A stretch of DNA of 64,000 nucleotides from Acidulodesulfobacterium sp021802425 (GTDB lineage Bacteria; SZUA-79; Acidulodesulfobacterales; Acidulodesulfobacteraceae), in assembly GCA_021802425.1 (NCBI GenBank), contig JAJZXJ010000006.1, positions 1 through 64,000 on the forward strand, written 5' to 3'. Position 1 is the stretch's first letter; every line of letters starts with the position of its first letter. The notes under the pieces are model-generated. The model saw nothing but the letters and a program-made list of their open reading frames with translations. It made no database searches and was not told where the DNA came from. This document shows positions 23,423 to 32,847 of the stretch, one piece after another. The translations under genes and the position numbers were made by a program.

Positions 23423-23926
23423 CTAATCGACTGAACTTATATTTAAAATGTTTTCGATAACATTAGAAGAAAACCCTCTGCGCTGCAAAAAATCATATAA
23501 CTTTTTTTTGAATATCAGGTCGTTTTCCTTATATTTAATTAATGAAACCGTTTTTTTGTTTAACGCTTTGACGGCTATATCCTTTTCTTCGTCTTTAGTG
23601 TAAAATTTATCGATAAGTTCATCTGCAAGCTGCTTATTTATTCCTTTTTTATATATATCATAACTTAATTTTATTCTTCCGATAAGTTTCTTCTTGCCGC
23701 TTTCTATAAGTCGTTCGGCGAAGGTTTCATCATTTATATAGCCGTATTCCCTTAATTTTTTAACCGTCCTGCTTATTTCGCCGGTCGAAAATTTTTTTTT
23801 AATCAACTTTTCCAGCATCGATTTTTCCGAATAAGATCTTATGGAAAGAAGTTTAAGGGAATAATCCAAAGGCGTCCCCGCCGTCTTTAATTTTCTTTTC
23901 GATATATTATTCGAAGATACTTTCAA
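23423..23926 (-). CDS. recX: RecX-family regulator of RecA
   Basis: The 167-residue, highly basic and helical protein shows three RecX-type repeats: LDYSLKLLSIRSYSEKSMLEKLIKK, REYGYINDETFAERLIES and LYDFLQRRGFSSNVIENIL. RecX binds RecA filaments and modulates recombinase activity. It sits between pilT (4-base overlap) and alaS, close to recA. The match is weak residue by residue, but the context is strong. Confidence 0.85.
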   Translation of the reverse strand: MKVSSNNISKRKLKTAGTPLDYSLKLLSIRSYSEKSMLEKLIKKKFSTGEISRTVKKLREYGYINDETFAERLIESGKKKLIGRIKLSYDIYKKGINKQLADELIDKFYTKDEEKDIAVKALNKKTVSLIKYKENDLIFKKKLYDFLQRRGFSSNVIENILNISSVD

Positions 23927-25077
23927 CTCTTGCTACCCCAAACGGCTGCCTTACCGCCCAAAGACAAAGACCCGTCCATACCCTCGTCCGTTGCGTTTAC
24001 GCCGGATATTAATAAAGCAAGGTCGTTTGGCGAAGTGGACTGCGCTAACGCATCTTCATAAGTAATCAGACCTGCCTTATAAAAATTATAGAGGGATTGG
24101 TCAAATGTCTGCATTCCATATTGAATATTGCCGCTTTTTATATAGTCCCTGATGCTTGTCGTCTTATTTTCATCGGCAATGCAGTCTTTTATCGTTTCCG
24201 TTCCGACCATTACCTCGATGGCCGGAAGCCTGCCTTTTTTATTGGCTCTGATAATAAGGCGCTGCGATATTACGGCTGAAATTACCGACGCAAGCTGTAT
24301 CCTTATTTGTTTTTGCTGATACGGCGGAAAAACCGCGATAATTCTGTTAATGGTTTCCTGCGCATCGAGGGTGTGAAGCGTGCTCATAACAAGATGCCCT
24401 GTTTCAGCCGCCGTTATCGCGGTCTCGATAGTTTCGAGGTCTCTCATCTCGCCGACTAAAACAACATCGGGATCCTGCCTTAAAGCTTCTCTTAAGCCGT
24501 GCGAAAAGGAATAAACATCCATGCCTAATTCACGCTGGTTTATTATAGCTTTTATATCTTTATGCAAATACTCTATCGGATCTTCTATCGTTATCATATG
24601 AACTGCCTTATTTTTGTTAATATAATCTATCATCGATGCAAGCGTAGTCGATTTTCCGCTTCCGGTAATACCCGTTACAAGAACAAGTCCCCTTTCCTTT
24701 AGCGCAATAGATTTGATAACTTTCGGAAGATTTAAAGAATCAAAAGAAGGAACGCTGAACGGTATATACCTCATTGCCACGCTTATGGAATTTCTCTGGG
24801 AAAATATATTTACCCTGAACCTGCCGACTTCGGACAGGCTGTAAGCCAAATCCACATCCCTGTTTTCCTGAAATACCTGAAGCTGATGTTTGTCCATCAT
24901 GCTCGAGGCAATTTTTTCGATCACATCCTTCGACAATATGCCAAAACCCTCTTGACGATAAATTTCCCCGTCTATTCTAAATATAGGGTATGAATTTACC
25001 TTAAGGTGCACATCGGATGCACTCATATCGGTAGCTGTTTTCAAAAGCTTTTCTATAAAAGACGGCTGTTCATTCAT
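23923..25077 (-). CDS. pilT: type IV pilus retraction ATPase PilT
   Basis: The 384-residue protein has the PilT layout: N-terminal PAS-like domain with SASDVHLKVNSYPIFRIDGEI, Walker A GITGSGKST (136-144), the Asp box TIEDPIEYLH, Walker B and the AETGHLVMSTLHT His box. Later it has AIRINE-like EVMVGTETIKDCI. It hydrolyses ATP to depolymerise type IV pili for twitching or DNA uptake. It pairs with pilMNO, pilP, pilQ and the pilF-like gene further on. A GGAGG ribosome site supports the start. Confidence 0.95.
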   Translation of the reverse strand: MNEQPSFIEKLLKTATDMSASDVHLKVNSYPIFRIDGEIYRQEGFGILSKDVIEKIASSMMDKHQLQVFQENRDVDLAYSLSEVGRFRVNIFSQRNSISVAMRYIPFSVPSFDSLNLPKVIKSIALKERGLVLVTGITGSGKSTTLASMIDYINKNKAVHMITIEDPIEYLHKDIKAIINQRELGMDVYSFSHGLREALRQDPDVVLVGEMRDLETIETAITAAETGHLVMSTLHTLDAQETINRIIAVFPPYQQKQIRIQLASVISAVISQRLIIRANKKGRLPAIEVMVGTETIKDCIADENKTTSIRDYIKSGNIQYGMQTFDQSLYNFYKAGLITYEDALAQSTSPNDLALLISGVNATDEGMDGSLSLGGKAAVWGSKS

Positions 25078-25139
25078 AAGTATTCCTCCGGAGGTTAATA
25101 TTTGTCCAAATCCGGAAATAAAATTTTTTATTTATATAT

Positions 25140-26180
25140 TTATTTAAGGTTAAATTTTCCCATAATTTTAGAATATATCTCGTCCCTCAAGGCAGGATTA
25201 TTTTTAAGCGTTTCTTTAGCCGCTTCCCTTCCCTGTCCCAGCCTTTCCTTGCCGTAGCTAAACCATGTTCCGGCCTTTTCTATTATGCCGTTATCTGCCC
25301 CCAAATCGACCACATCCCCCTCAAGCGATATTCCGCTGTCGTATATTATATCAAATTCGGCTTCTTTAAACGGCGGAGCGACTTTATTTTTAACAATCCT
25401 CGCTTTTGTGCGGGAACCGACTACCTCATCCCCTTTTTTAATGGAGCCTGTTCTTCTTATGTCTATTCTTACCGAAGAATAAAACTTCAGGGCATTTCCG
25501 CCTGTCGTAGTTTCCGGAGAACCGAACATAACTCCTATTTTCATCCTTATCTGATTTATAAAAATAACGGCGGTGTTAGATTTTGCTATTGCCGATGTGA
25601 GTTTTCTTAAAGCCTGCGACATCAGCCTTGCCTGAAGACCCATATGCGCATCCCCCATTTCGCCTTCTATTTCGGCCTTTGGAACAAGCGCCGCAACGGA
25701 ATCTATAACCAGCACATCTACCCCCCCTGAACGGACAAGCGAATCCGCAATTTCTAACGCCTCTTCACCTGTGCCTGGCTGAGAAACCAATAAATCGTCA
25801 ACATTAACTCCTATTTTTTTGGCATAATGTAAATCGAGGGCATGCTCGGCATCGATAAAAGCGGCAATCCCTCCCTTTTTTTGGGCTTGGGCGACGATTT
25901 GAAGCGTAAGGGTGGTTTTACCTGAGGATTCCGGTCCGAATATTTCAATAACCCTGCCCTTTGGTATCCCGCCTATACCCAGCGCAATATCTAAAGATAA
26001 AGACCCGGTCGGAATGGCTTGAATATTTTCGGCAGGCGGCTTACCGCCAAGTTTCATTATGGCGCCTACGCCAAACTGTTTTTCTATTTGAGAAATGGCT
26101 AAGTCCAAAGCTTTAAGCTTTTGCTCGTTTACAGGCTCCTTAACCTTATTATCTCTGCTATCTGCCGATTTTGAAGACAT
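25140..26180 (-). CDS. recA: recombinase RecA
   Basis: Starting at the ATG at 26180 gives 346 residues; an AAAGGAG ribosome site lies 6 bases before it, while the in-frame ATG at 26198 has none. Walker A GPESSGKTT, the SVAALVPKAEIEGEMGD loop and NQIRMKIGVMFGSPETTTGG loop L2 are canonical. RecA catalyses strand exchange and activates the SOS response. A TATAAT box lies upstream on the minus strand near 26220-26225. I found no clear LexA box. Confidence 0.98.
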   Translation of the reverse strand: MSSKSADSRDNKVKEPVNEQKLKALDLAISQIEKQFGVGAIMKLGGKPPAENIQAIPTGSLSLDIALGIGGIPKGRVIEIFGPESSGKTTLTLQIVAQAQKKGGIAAFIDAEHALDLHYAKKIGVNVDDLLVSQPGTGEEALEIADSLVRSGGVDVLVIDSVAALVPKAEIEGEMGDAHMGLQARLMSQALRKLTSAIAKSNTAVIFINQIRMKIGVMFGSPETTTGGNALKFYSSVRIDIRRTGSIKKGDEVVGSRTKARIVKNKVAPPFKEAEFDIIYDSGISLEGDVVDLGADNGIIEKAGTWFSYGKERLGQGREAAKETLKNNPALRDEIYSKIMGKFNLK

Positions 26181-26348
26181 TTTGACTCCTTTATTCATAT
26201 AATAATTATTCTTTAACTAAATTATAGGCAATCGCCCGCCCCCGAAACTTTGCGGGGAGGACATACAACTTTTATTAAGCCGATTCATTAAAAGTTATAG
26301 CTTAAAAAGAAAATAATATCAAGTTAAATTATGGTTAATATTATTAGT

Positions 26349-27608
26349 TTAGCATTCTTCCTTTATTAAAGACAAGGGTGTTCCGCTAAGCAACCTGTAA
26401 ATCCAAAACAAAGCCATTTTTGCCGTATAAGCCTTAACATCAAGCCTTGAGCCTGTAAACAAATATTTTCTTACTTCTTTTACTTTGGCCGAGGATAAGG
26501 CTATAAAAACCGTTCCCACAGGATAATTGTCGTACTGCGTTTTTGGTCCCGCAAAACCGGTTACCGCAAGACCGATATCGCTTTGAGCCTTTTTTCTTAC
26601 CTGATTTGCCATCTCCATAGCGCAGCTTTCGGAAACCGCCCCGTCTTTTTCTATAATGCCGCTATCAACCCCCAGTATATCGGTTTTGGAATAATTTGAA
26701 TATACTACGCCGCCGTAAATAAAATAACCGGATGAGCCGGGTAAATCGGTAAGCTTATTGGATATATAGCCCCCCGTCAAAGACTCGGCCAAAGCAAGGC
26801 TGACGCCCTTTTCCCTGAGCAAATAAGAACAGACTATATTGAGCTCGTCGTCGTCATAACCGTAAAGATATTCCTTGAATATTCCTAAGACTGCCGCATC
26901 GGCCGCTTTTATATTTTCATTAAGTTTTTGCGTTGAAATCCCGTTTATATAGACGCTCAAAATAATCTCGCCGTAAGAATATTCAAAATTAAAATTATAT
27001 TCCGAATCGTTCTTTAATCTTTCAAAAAGCCTTTCGAATTCCTTTTCTTTTAAACCAAACAGCTTATATTTCCTGGATTTTATAAAATAATTAATTCCCA
27101 ATTTCCCGAGCATTTTTCCCAAAATATGGCTTTTGAACATATTGACGGCGTTTTTAGGTTCAAGCGGCATAGCGGCAAAAAATATAGGCTCCGTCAGATA
27201 AAAACCGGAAATTCCGGAGTTTTGATTGGGAATAATAAAAGAATTCTCAGGAAAATAACATGCCTTTTCATTTGAGGAGTTTAACTGCTTTTTATTAAAT
27301 TCATACACAAGCCTCATTAAATCTGCGGCATCCTTGCTTCTCGCCAGCCCTTTTTTAAAAACCTCGGAGGCGATATTTTGGGTGATACAAGTATCTTCCT
27401 TCATTCCCCCGCAAACTATCACAAACGAACCCTCCGACGCCATATATGACATTACCTTGTAAATACCGTCTATTTCGGTTTGAGGAAGTATAACAGCCTC
27501 TTTAAATCTAAGGTTATAGTGTAAAAGCACCTCCGATAGACCCTTAATAGCCTCTCCTGCATCGGCAAAATTATAATCATCCGCTATGACAAGAATCTTA
27601 ATATCCAT
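26349..27608 (-). CDS. cinA: CinA-like protein with nicotinamide-nucleotide amidohydrolase domain
   Basis: The 419-residue protein has a clear C-terminal CinA/PncC domain: VSLALAESLTGGYISNKLTDLPGSSGYFIYGGVVYSN and later GLAVTGFAGP. This domain deamidates NMN to nicotinic acid mononucleotide. The N-terminal molybdopterin-binding-like domain (about 1-165), which in CinA carries the ADP-ribose pyrophosphatase site, is degenerate: the usual GGLGPTxDD motif reads GGMKEDTCITQ. Position between pgpA and recA is the usual one, and joint transcription with recA is plausible. Confidence 0.85.
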   Translation of the reverse strand: MDIKILVIADDYNFADAGEAIKGLSEVLLHYNLRFKEAVILPQTEIDGIYKVMSYMASEGSFVIVCGGMKEDTCITQNIASEVFKKGLARSKDAADLMRLVYEFNKKQLNSSNEKACYFPENSFIIPNQNSGISGFYLTEPIFFAAMPLEPKNAVNMFKSHILGKMLGKLGINYFIKSRKYKLFGLKEKEFERLFERLKNDSEYNFNFEYSYGEIILSVYINGISTQKLNENIKAADAAVLGIFKEYLYGYDDDELNIVCSYLLREKGVSLALAESLTGGYISNKLTDLPGSSGYFIYGGVVYSNYSKTDILGVDSGIIEKDGAVSESCAMEMANQVRKKAQSDIGLAVTGFAGPKTQYDNYPVGTVFIALSSAKVKEVRKYLFTGSRLDVKAYTAKMALFWIYRLLSGTPLSLIKEEC

Positions 27609-27635
27609 TTATTTTACTTGCCTCAAAGTTAAAAA

Positions 27636-28112
27636 TTAAATACCGGCGGTTAAAAGAATTATAAACCTCAAAATAATTGCCGAAAATATGGCGGCAACGA
27701 CATCGTCCAGCATTATGCCTAATCCGGAGCCCATTTTTTCATCCACATATCTAATGGGAAAAGGCTTTAATATATCAAAAACCCGAAACAACAAAAGCCC
27801 CGCAAACGCGTAAAGAATCGAAAAGGGCAGCCAGAATCCCCCCGCCATGGTTATAAAATATCCCAGAACCTCGTCGATAACGACGGGCGGCGGATCTTTA
27901 ACCTTGAGCAGCTTTTCCGCTCTGGAGGAATAATACACTCCGGCAACAAAAACAAACAGGCAGATTATTATATATTCGTACGGGTTTAGCAGTCTCATTA
28001 ATAAGACATATACAATAAAGCCTGCAATAGAACCGGCCGTTCCCGGCGCGTAAGGGAATAAGCCGACATAAAAAAAGGTTGAAATCAATATCGGTAAATT
28101 AAATTTTTTCAT
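27636..28112 (-). CDS. pgpA: phosphatidylglycerophosphatase A
   Basis: The 158-residue integral membrane protein shows the PgpA motifs PYAPGTAGSIAGF, VIDEVLGYFITMAGG, DILKPFPIRYVDE and GLGIMLDDVVAAI; the aspartates and glutamate bind Mg. It dephosphorylates phosphatidylglycerol phosphate to phosphatidylglycerol in the inner membrane. It lies between rodA (5 bases) and cinA. Confidence 0.95.
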   Translation of the reverse strand: MKKFNLPILISTFFYVGLFPYAPGTAGSIAGFIVYVLLMRLLNPYEYIIICLFVFVAGVYYSSRAEKLLKVKDPPPVVIDEVLGYFITMAGGFWLPFSILYAFAGLLLFRVFDILKPFPIRYVDEKMGSGLGIMLDDVVAAIFSAIILRFIILLTAGI

Positions 28113-28117
28113 AAAAA

Positions 28118-29233
28118 TTATGCCGACTGAAATTTATATCTTCTCATCTTTATATTTAAAAGTATCGCGACCGCCGACATATCTACGATAATGGATGTTC
28201 CGCCGTAGCTAAAAAACGGCAGCGGAACACCGACAACCGGCAGTAAGCCAATCGTCATGTAAATATTTATTATCGTATGAAGCGCAAGTATGCTGAGCGC
28301 TCCGGCCCCAAGCAAAAATCCCTGTATTTTTTTTGTCTGATATACGATTTTAAATCCCCTTATTATGAGTATAAAATATAAAACGATAAGAACTAATCCT
28401 CCGATAAAACCAAACTGCTGAGAAAATGTGGAAAATATAAAGTCGGTATGCTTTGCGGGTAAAAAATTTAAAGTGCTCTGAGAACCATTGCCGAATCCGT
28501 TCCCAAAAAGCCTTCCCGCTCCGACCGCAACCTCCGATTGTATTATATTGTAGCCGGCTCCCAAATAATCTTTAGCGGGATGTAAAAAAATCAGTATCCT
28601 GCTTTTTTGGTACGACTTTAAATGAAACCATAAAACAGGTCCTAAAAATAGCGCTATGCCGGTTAAAATTAAAATAGCGGTTCTTTTAACGCCTGCAAGA
28701 TAAATTATGATAATACCGACAAAAAAAACTATTAACGCCGTCCCTAAATCAGGCTCTTTAGCAATTAACAGCGCGGGCAAAAGTATTATAATAAACGGAA
28801 TTATCAATTCCTTAACGGAATAACAATTTCTGTTTTCATAAGAGGTTAAATATTTAACAAGAGCGAATACCAATCCAATCTTCATAAATTCGGACGGCTG
28901 AAACGAAAGCATGCCGAGAGAAATCCAGCGGGAAGCGCCGTGGGTAATTCTGCCCTTTAGCAGCACGGCTATTATTAATATGAATATAAATCCATAAATA
29001 TAATAGGCAACTTCTATAAGGGTGTTATAATCTATTGATATAATTGCAAACATCAGGAAATAGGCTATCATAAGCCAGATAATCTGCTTAATTACATAAG
29101 GGTCAAAAAAGTCTTTATGGTTTACGCTTAACGACCCGTAAAGATTTATAATGCCTATAAAAGAGATTATAATAACGGTAAAAAATATTACAAAATCAAA
29201 ATTTTTTGCGTATTCGTTGTCTAATAATTTCAT
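28118..29233 (-). CDS. rodA: rod-shape peptidoglycan polymerase RodA
   Basis: The 371-residue SEDS protein has about ten membrane segments, with LSFQPSEFMKIGLVFALVKYL, the KEPDLGTALIVFFVG motif and LPVVGVPLPFFSYGGTS. The aspartate in EPDLGT is the catalytic residue of the family. It polymerises lipid II glycan strands together with PBP2, encoded directly upstream. GC-rich DNA including the 17-mer repeat separates the two. Confidence 0.96.
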   Translation of the reverse strand: MKLLDNEYAKNFDFVIFFTVIIISFIGIINLYGSLSVNHKDFFDPYVIKQIIWLMIAYFLMFAIISIDYNTLIEVAYYIYGFIFILIIAVLLKGRITHGASRWISLGMLSFQPSEFMKIGLVFALVKYLTSYENRNCYSVKELIIPFIIILLPALLIAKEPDLGTALIVFFVGIIIIYLAGVKRTAILILTGIALFLGPVLWFHLKSYQKSRILIFLHPAKDYLGAGYNIIQSEVAVGAGRLFGNGFGNGSQSTLNFLPAKHTDFIFSTFSQQFGFIGGLVLIVLYFILIIRGFKIVYQTKKIQGFLLGAGALSILALHTIINIYMTIGLLPVVGVPLPFFSYGGTSIIVDMSAVAILLNIKMRRYKFQSA

Positions 29234-29239
29234 AAATCA

Positions 29240-29256
29240 CCCTCCCCTGACCCCCC
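29240..29256. repeat. GC-rich 17-mer repeat between mrdA and rodA
   Basis: CCCTCCCCTGACCCCCC is identical to 10710-10726, here in the 53-base gap between mrdA and rodA. It is followed by a further CCTCCCTCTCG...GGAGG stretch, which may pair into a hairpin. Confidence 0.55.
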
Positions 29257-29286
29257 TCCCTCTCGTAAAAGGAGGTGGATAAGGAA

Positions 29287-31194
29287 TTAAAAACTTGTAT
29301 AGATAAAGCTCGGCACTTTGCTTTTACTCTTAACCTTGCCGTTAACTTTTTTGCGGACGGGCGGCTTCCATAAGCCTTTTTGTTCCAAATATTTTTCGAC
29401 TATTTTTTTAGCTATGACCGCCGCATTTGCGCCGAGAAAATTTGCATGCATATCTAAAACGACAACGGCTATTTTTGGATTTTTAAGCGGGGCAAACCCG
29501 ACAAACCATGCATTGTCCCTGTATTTTCTCGGTATCTTTTTAATGTCGTAAATCGAATAGGTTTTCGATATAATCTGCGCCGTTCCCGTTTTTCCGCAAA
29601 AAGTTATACCGTCGATCCTGCCGTTTACCGCGGTTCCGTAGTCTTTGTTCACGACATCGCAAAGCCCCTTTTTTACCGCCGATAAATAACTTTTTTTAAT
29701 ATCTATATGTTTGATAAGCTTCGGCTTCATCTCTTTTAAAATCCTGCCGTTCTGCGAGACGATTTTTTTTAGCAAATAAGGCCTGTACATATTTCCGCCG
29801 TTGGCGATAGTGCTATACGCCGTTATAAGCTGAATCGGGGTAACGATATCGTAGCTTTGCCCGATAATTGCCGAAAGGGTGGAACCTTTATACCAGTGCC
29901 TGTGATATATTTTATAAACAAGCTGCCTCGTCGGTATAAAACCGGGGTTTTCATCGGGCAGGTCTATTCCCGTCTTTTTTCCGAAACCAAACTTAAACGC
30001 ATAATTTGCCAGTTTATTCACGCTTATTTTTACCCCTATAGAATAGAAATAAGTATCGACGGACTCCGCAATTGCCCTGTAGAGATTTATTTTAGATTTC
30101 TGGTTGGGATTCCAGTTGTAAAAAACGGCATTGCCCAGTTTAAAAGTGGAACCGGAATAAATTTTTTCTTTCGGCGTTATTAAATGCAAAGAAAGGGCCG
30201 CTAAAGCGCCTATTACTTTAAAAGTGGAACCGGGGGCAAGCGCATTTTGAATAGCTTTGTTTTCTAAAGGATGCTGGTCGTTTTTTATAATTTTATCCCA
30301 GCGTTTTTGGCTGATCCCTTCGGAAAAATAAAACGGATTAAAAGAAGGCGTGGAAACCATGGCAAGTATTTTTCCGTTGTTTGGATTTATGGCAATTATC
30401 GCCCCTTCTCTTTTTTTCATAAGTTTATACGCAAGCCTTTCGAGCGGCAAATCAAGAGTCGTATATAAATTTGCCCCCATGACAGGCTTTTTGATAATAA
30501 TTTTGCCGATAGGCTCGCCATGGGAATTTACGACAATCCGTTTTTCCCCGTCTTTGCCGCGCAAATATTTTTGGTAATAATATTCAAGTCCCGTTTCACC
30601 TACAATATCGGAAGAATTAAGATAATCGTATTTTTTTTCTTTAAGCTGCGAAGACGAAACGGGGCCGACATATCCGAAAATTTGGGCTCCGATTTTCTTA
30701 TAAGGGTAGTGCCTTATCGGAATTTTTGCGATAAAAAAACCGGGTAAAAACAGCTTGTTTACTTCAAACTTCGATAACTCCTTAACGGAAATATTGCGCA
30801 TAAGAATAATCGGTTCATAAGAGGGTAAAAACTCCTCCTTTTTAACCGTCTTTAAAAACTTATTATAATTCTGATGCATTAACCTTGCTAAAAATATTAA
30901 TTCCGCCTTTAAATTTTCTATATGCGCAAGGGTAATTGCAATGTTAAACGAGGATTCGTTATCTACGAAAATTTTACCCTTGCTTGAAAGTATATTGCCC
31001 CTTGGAGCCGTAAGATATATAATTCTGGTGGCATTATTCTTTGCCAGCTTATAATAATAACCGCCCTTAATTATCTGCAAATAAAATAATCTGGCAATTA
31101 AAATAAAAATTAAAACTGTGAATATGATGGCCAATAAATTAATCCTGTTTTTTTGCCCTTTCAATATTCCGTTTTCATTATATAATGACGACAT
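29287..31194 (-). CDS. mrdA: penicillin-binding protein 2, rod-shape transpeptidase
   Basis: The 635-residue protein has one N-terminal membrane segment (about 19-40), a dimerisation domain and a transpeptidase domain with APGSTFKV (catalytic serine), the SVD motif in IAESVDTYFYSIG, and KTGTAQ. The region LNSSDIVGETGLEYYYQKYLRGKDG is typical of PBP2. It crosslinks peptidoglycan in the elongasome with RodA and MreBCD. The C-terminal 30 residues are basic. Confidence 0.96.
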   Translation of the reverse strand: MSSLYNENGILKGQKNRINLLAIIFTVLIFILIARLFYLQIIKGGYYYKLAKNNATRIIYLTAPRGNILSSKGKIFVDNESSFNIAITLAHIENLKAELIFLARLMHQNYNKFLKTVKKEEFLPSYEPIILMRNISVKELSKFEVNKLFLPGFFIAKIPIRHYPYKKIGAQIFGYVGPVSSSQLKEKKYDYLNSSDIVGETGLEYYYQKYLRGKDGEKRIVVNSHGEPIGKIIIKKPVMGANLYTTLDLPLERLAYKLMKKREGAIIAINPNNGKILAMVSTPSFNPFYFSEGISQKRWDKIIKNDQHPLENKAIQNALAPGSTFKVIGALAALSLHLITPKEKIYSGSTFKLGNAVFYNWNPNQKSKINLYRAIAESVDTYFYSIGVKISVNKLANYAFKFGFGKKTGIDLPDENPGFIPTRQLVYKIYHRHWYKGSTLSAIIGQSYDIVTPIQLITAYSTIANGGNMYRPYLLKKIVSQNGRILKEMKPKLIKHIDIKKSYLSAVKKGLCDVVNKDYGTAVNGRIDGITFCGKTGTAQIISKTYSIYDIKKIPRKYRDNAWFVGFAPLKNPKIAVVVLDMHANFLGANAAVIAKKIVEKYLEQKGLWKPPVRKKVNGKVKSKSKVPSFIYTSF

Positions 31195-31201
31195 ATTATA
31201 T

Positions 31202-32005
31202 TTATCCGCATAAAATTTTTGACAGTTTATCGTGGATTAGGCCGTTAGACGCCAGTATCCTGCGGTTATAAATATTAAGCGGTTTTTGGCAGAAATCGCT
31301 TACGATGCCGCCCGCTTCCTTAACCATTAAGCTTCCTGAAGCCATATCCCACGGATTTAAATTGAGTTCCCAATATCCGTCGAGAAAACCCGCAGCGGTA
31401 TAGCATAAATCGAGAACGGCGGACCCCAGCCTTCTAATGCCTCTGACGCTGATAGAAATATCCCTGAAATGATCAAAATTGTTATCCGGATTCGTCTTTT
31501 TATCGTAAGGAAACCCCGTCGATAAAAGGCTTTTTTCGAAACAATCGTTTTTTGAAACATTTACCTTTTTCCCGTTGAAATATGCCCCCTGCCCGCTCAA
31601 AGCATAAAAAAGTTCATTTAAAACAGGATTATAAGCACATCCCAGTACAATTTCCGAATCTACTTCAAGCGCAATGGAAAAACAAAAAATTGGAACCCCG
31701 TGGGCGTAATTGGTGGTCCCGTCTAAGGGGTCTATAATCCATTTAAATTTAGTTTCGTTTGAAATAAGAGTGTTTTCTTCTTCCGCCAGAATAGAATGAT
31801 GCGGAAATGCTTTTTTAATGCTGCCGACGGCTAAATGCTGCGAGGCGATGTCAACCTCCGTAACAATATCCACGGGTCCCTTATATTTAATGGAATGTGT
31901 TTTCCTGAAGGATTTAGATATAATTTTACCGCAATCTTTTGCAAGGGATACCGCAAAATCCAAAAATTTTTCCATATCCATTGAATCATGGCCGGGTCTT
32001 AACAT
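31202..32005 (-). CDS. suhB: inositol monophosphatase family protein (SuhB-like)
   Basis: The 267-residue protein has the three metal-binding motifs of the family: AEEEN, WIIDPLDGTTNYAHGVPIFCFS and WDMASGSLMVKEAGG. It dephosphorylates inositol monophosphates or related sugar phosphates; SuhB also acts in rRNA transcription in E. coli. The first ATG lacks a ribosome site, and starts at 31981 or 31975 (MEKFLDFAVSLAKDCG) fit the family better. It lies between mrdA and larE. Confidence 0.93.
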   Translation of the reverse strand: MLRPGHDSMDMEKFLDFAVSLAKDCGKIISKSFRKTHSIKYKGPVDIVTEVDIASQHLAVGSIKKAFPHHSILAEEENTLISNETKFKWIIDPLDGTTNYAHGVPIFCFSIALEVDSEIVLGCAYNPVLNELFYALSGQGAYFNGKKVNVSKNDCFEKSLLSTGFPYDKKTNPDNNFDHFRDISISVRGIRRLGSAVLDLCYTAAGFLDGYWELNLNPWDMASGSLMVKEAGGIVSDFCQKPLNIYNRRILASNGLIHDKLSKILCG

Positions 32006-32054
32006 TGAGCGCAGAGCGAACCTCGTTTGACATTTTCCGTTTTTAATATAGGCG

Positions 32055-32846
32055 CTATATTGTGTAACCTTCCAGGTCTATCGCGACATATTTAAAACCG
32101 GTATCCTTAATATCTTTTATCAGGCTGTCTATTGAACCTGAATTAACAAGTAACGCCGCATGTTCCTTAGGTAATTCTATTTTAGCAAGTTTACCGTAAT
32201 GACGAACCTTAGCCTCTTTAAAACCATTTTCCGCTAAAATCTCTTCCGATGCGGCAATCATCTTAATTTTATCATGCGTTATTATGTTTCCAAACGGTAT
32301 TCTTGTCGCAAGACAGGTCGTTTGAGGTTTATCCCATATATCTATGCCAAAAAATTTTGACGCCTGCCTTATATCCGACTTGCAAAAATAAGCCTCTTTT
32401 AGGGGAGATAAAATATCGAATTCCTTTTCGGCAAGCATGTCCGGTCTGTCGTTTACTCTCAAAGCATCGTCCGCATTGGTTCCAACCGCCGCGCCGTATG
32501 TTTTTGGGATATAGGCCGTTATCGTTTTAAACAGCGAGATTTTGCAAAAATAACACCTCATCCTGTCATTTTTAATATAAGATTCCTCTAAAAATTCTGA
32601 AGTTCTTACGACTATATGTTTTATTTCAAGTTCCTTAGCCCTTTCTTTGCAAAAACTAAGCTCTTTTTCAGGGATGGCAAAAGAATTTCCGGTAATAGCG
32701 ATAACATTTTTATTGCCGAGAACCTTTTTTGACATAAATAATAAAAATGTAGAATCGATTCCGCCGCTAAACGCAACGGCAATCTTTCCCGTATTTTCTA
32801 TTAACTTTTCGAGATTGTTTATCTTATCTTTTAAGATATTCTCCAT
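32055..32846 (-). CDS. larE: LarE-like ATP-dependent sacrificial sulfur transferase, three-cysteine type
   Basis: Starting at the ATG at 32846, one base after the stop of the previous gene, gives 263 residues; a TTG 21 bases earlier is possible. The PP-loop AVAFSGGIDSTF binds ATP. Cysteines occur in RMRCYFC and in KPQTTCLATRIP, the latter at the sacrificial cysteine position. This CXXC plus C set matches the LarE subgroup reported to hold a [4Fe-4S] cluster, as in Thermotoga maritima. LarE makes the nickel-pincer cofactor of lactate racemase-type enzymes. larB and larC are not in the window. Confidence 0.87.
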   Translation of the reverse strand: MENILKDKINNLEKLIENTGKIAVAFSGGIDSTFLLFMSKKVLGNKNVIAITGNSFAIPEKELSFCKERAKELEIKHIVVRTSEFLEESYIKNDRMRCYFCKISLFKTITAYIPKTYGAAVGTNADDALRVNDRPDMLAEKEFDILSPLKEAYFCKSDIRQASKFFGIDIWDKPQTTCLATRIPFGNIITHDKIKMIAASEEILAENGFKEAKVRHYGKLAKIELPKEHAALLVNSGSIDSLIKDIKDTGFKYVAIDLEGYTI

Positions 32847-32847
32847 C

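Noticed and set aside
26225..26260. GC-rich CCCCCG...CGGGG hairpin before recA, similar to ones near 6588 and 60870
   Set aside because: The three share only short C/G runs; similarity is too weak to call a repeat family or a LexA site.
26199..26348. LexA/SOS box upstream of recA
   Set aside because: No CTG-N10-CAG or other known LexA palindrome could be seen on either strand.
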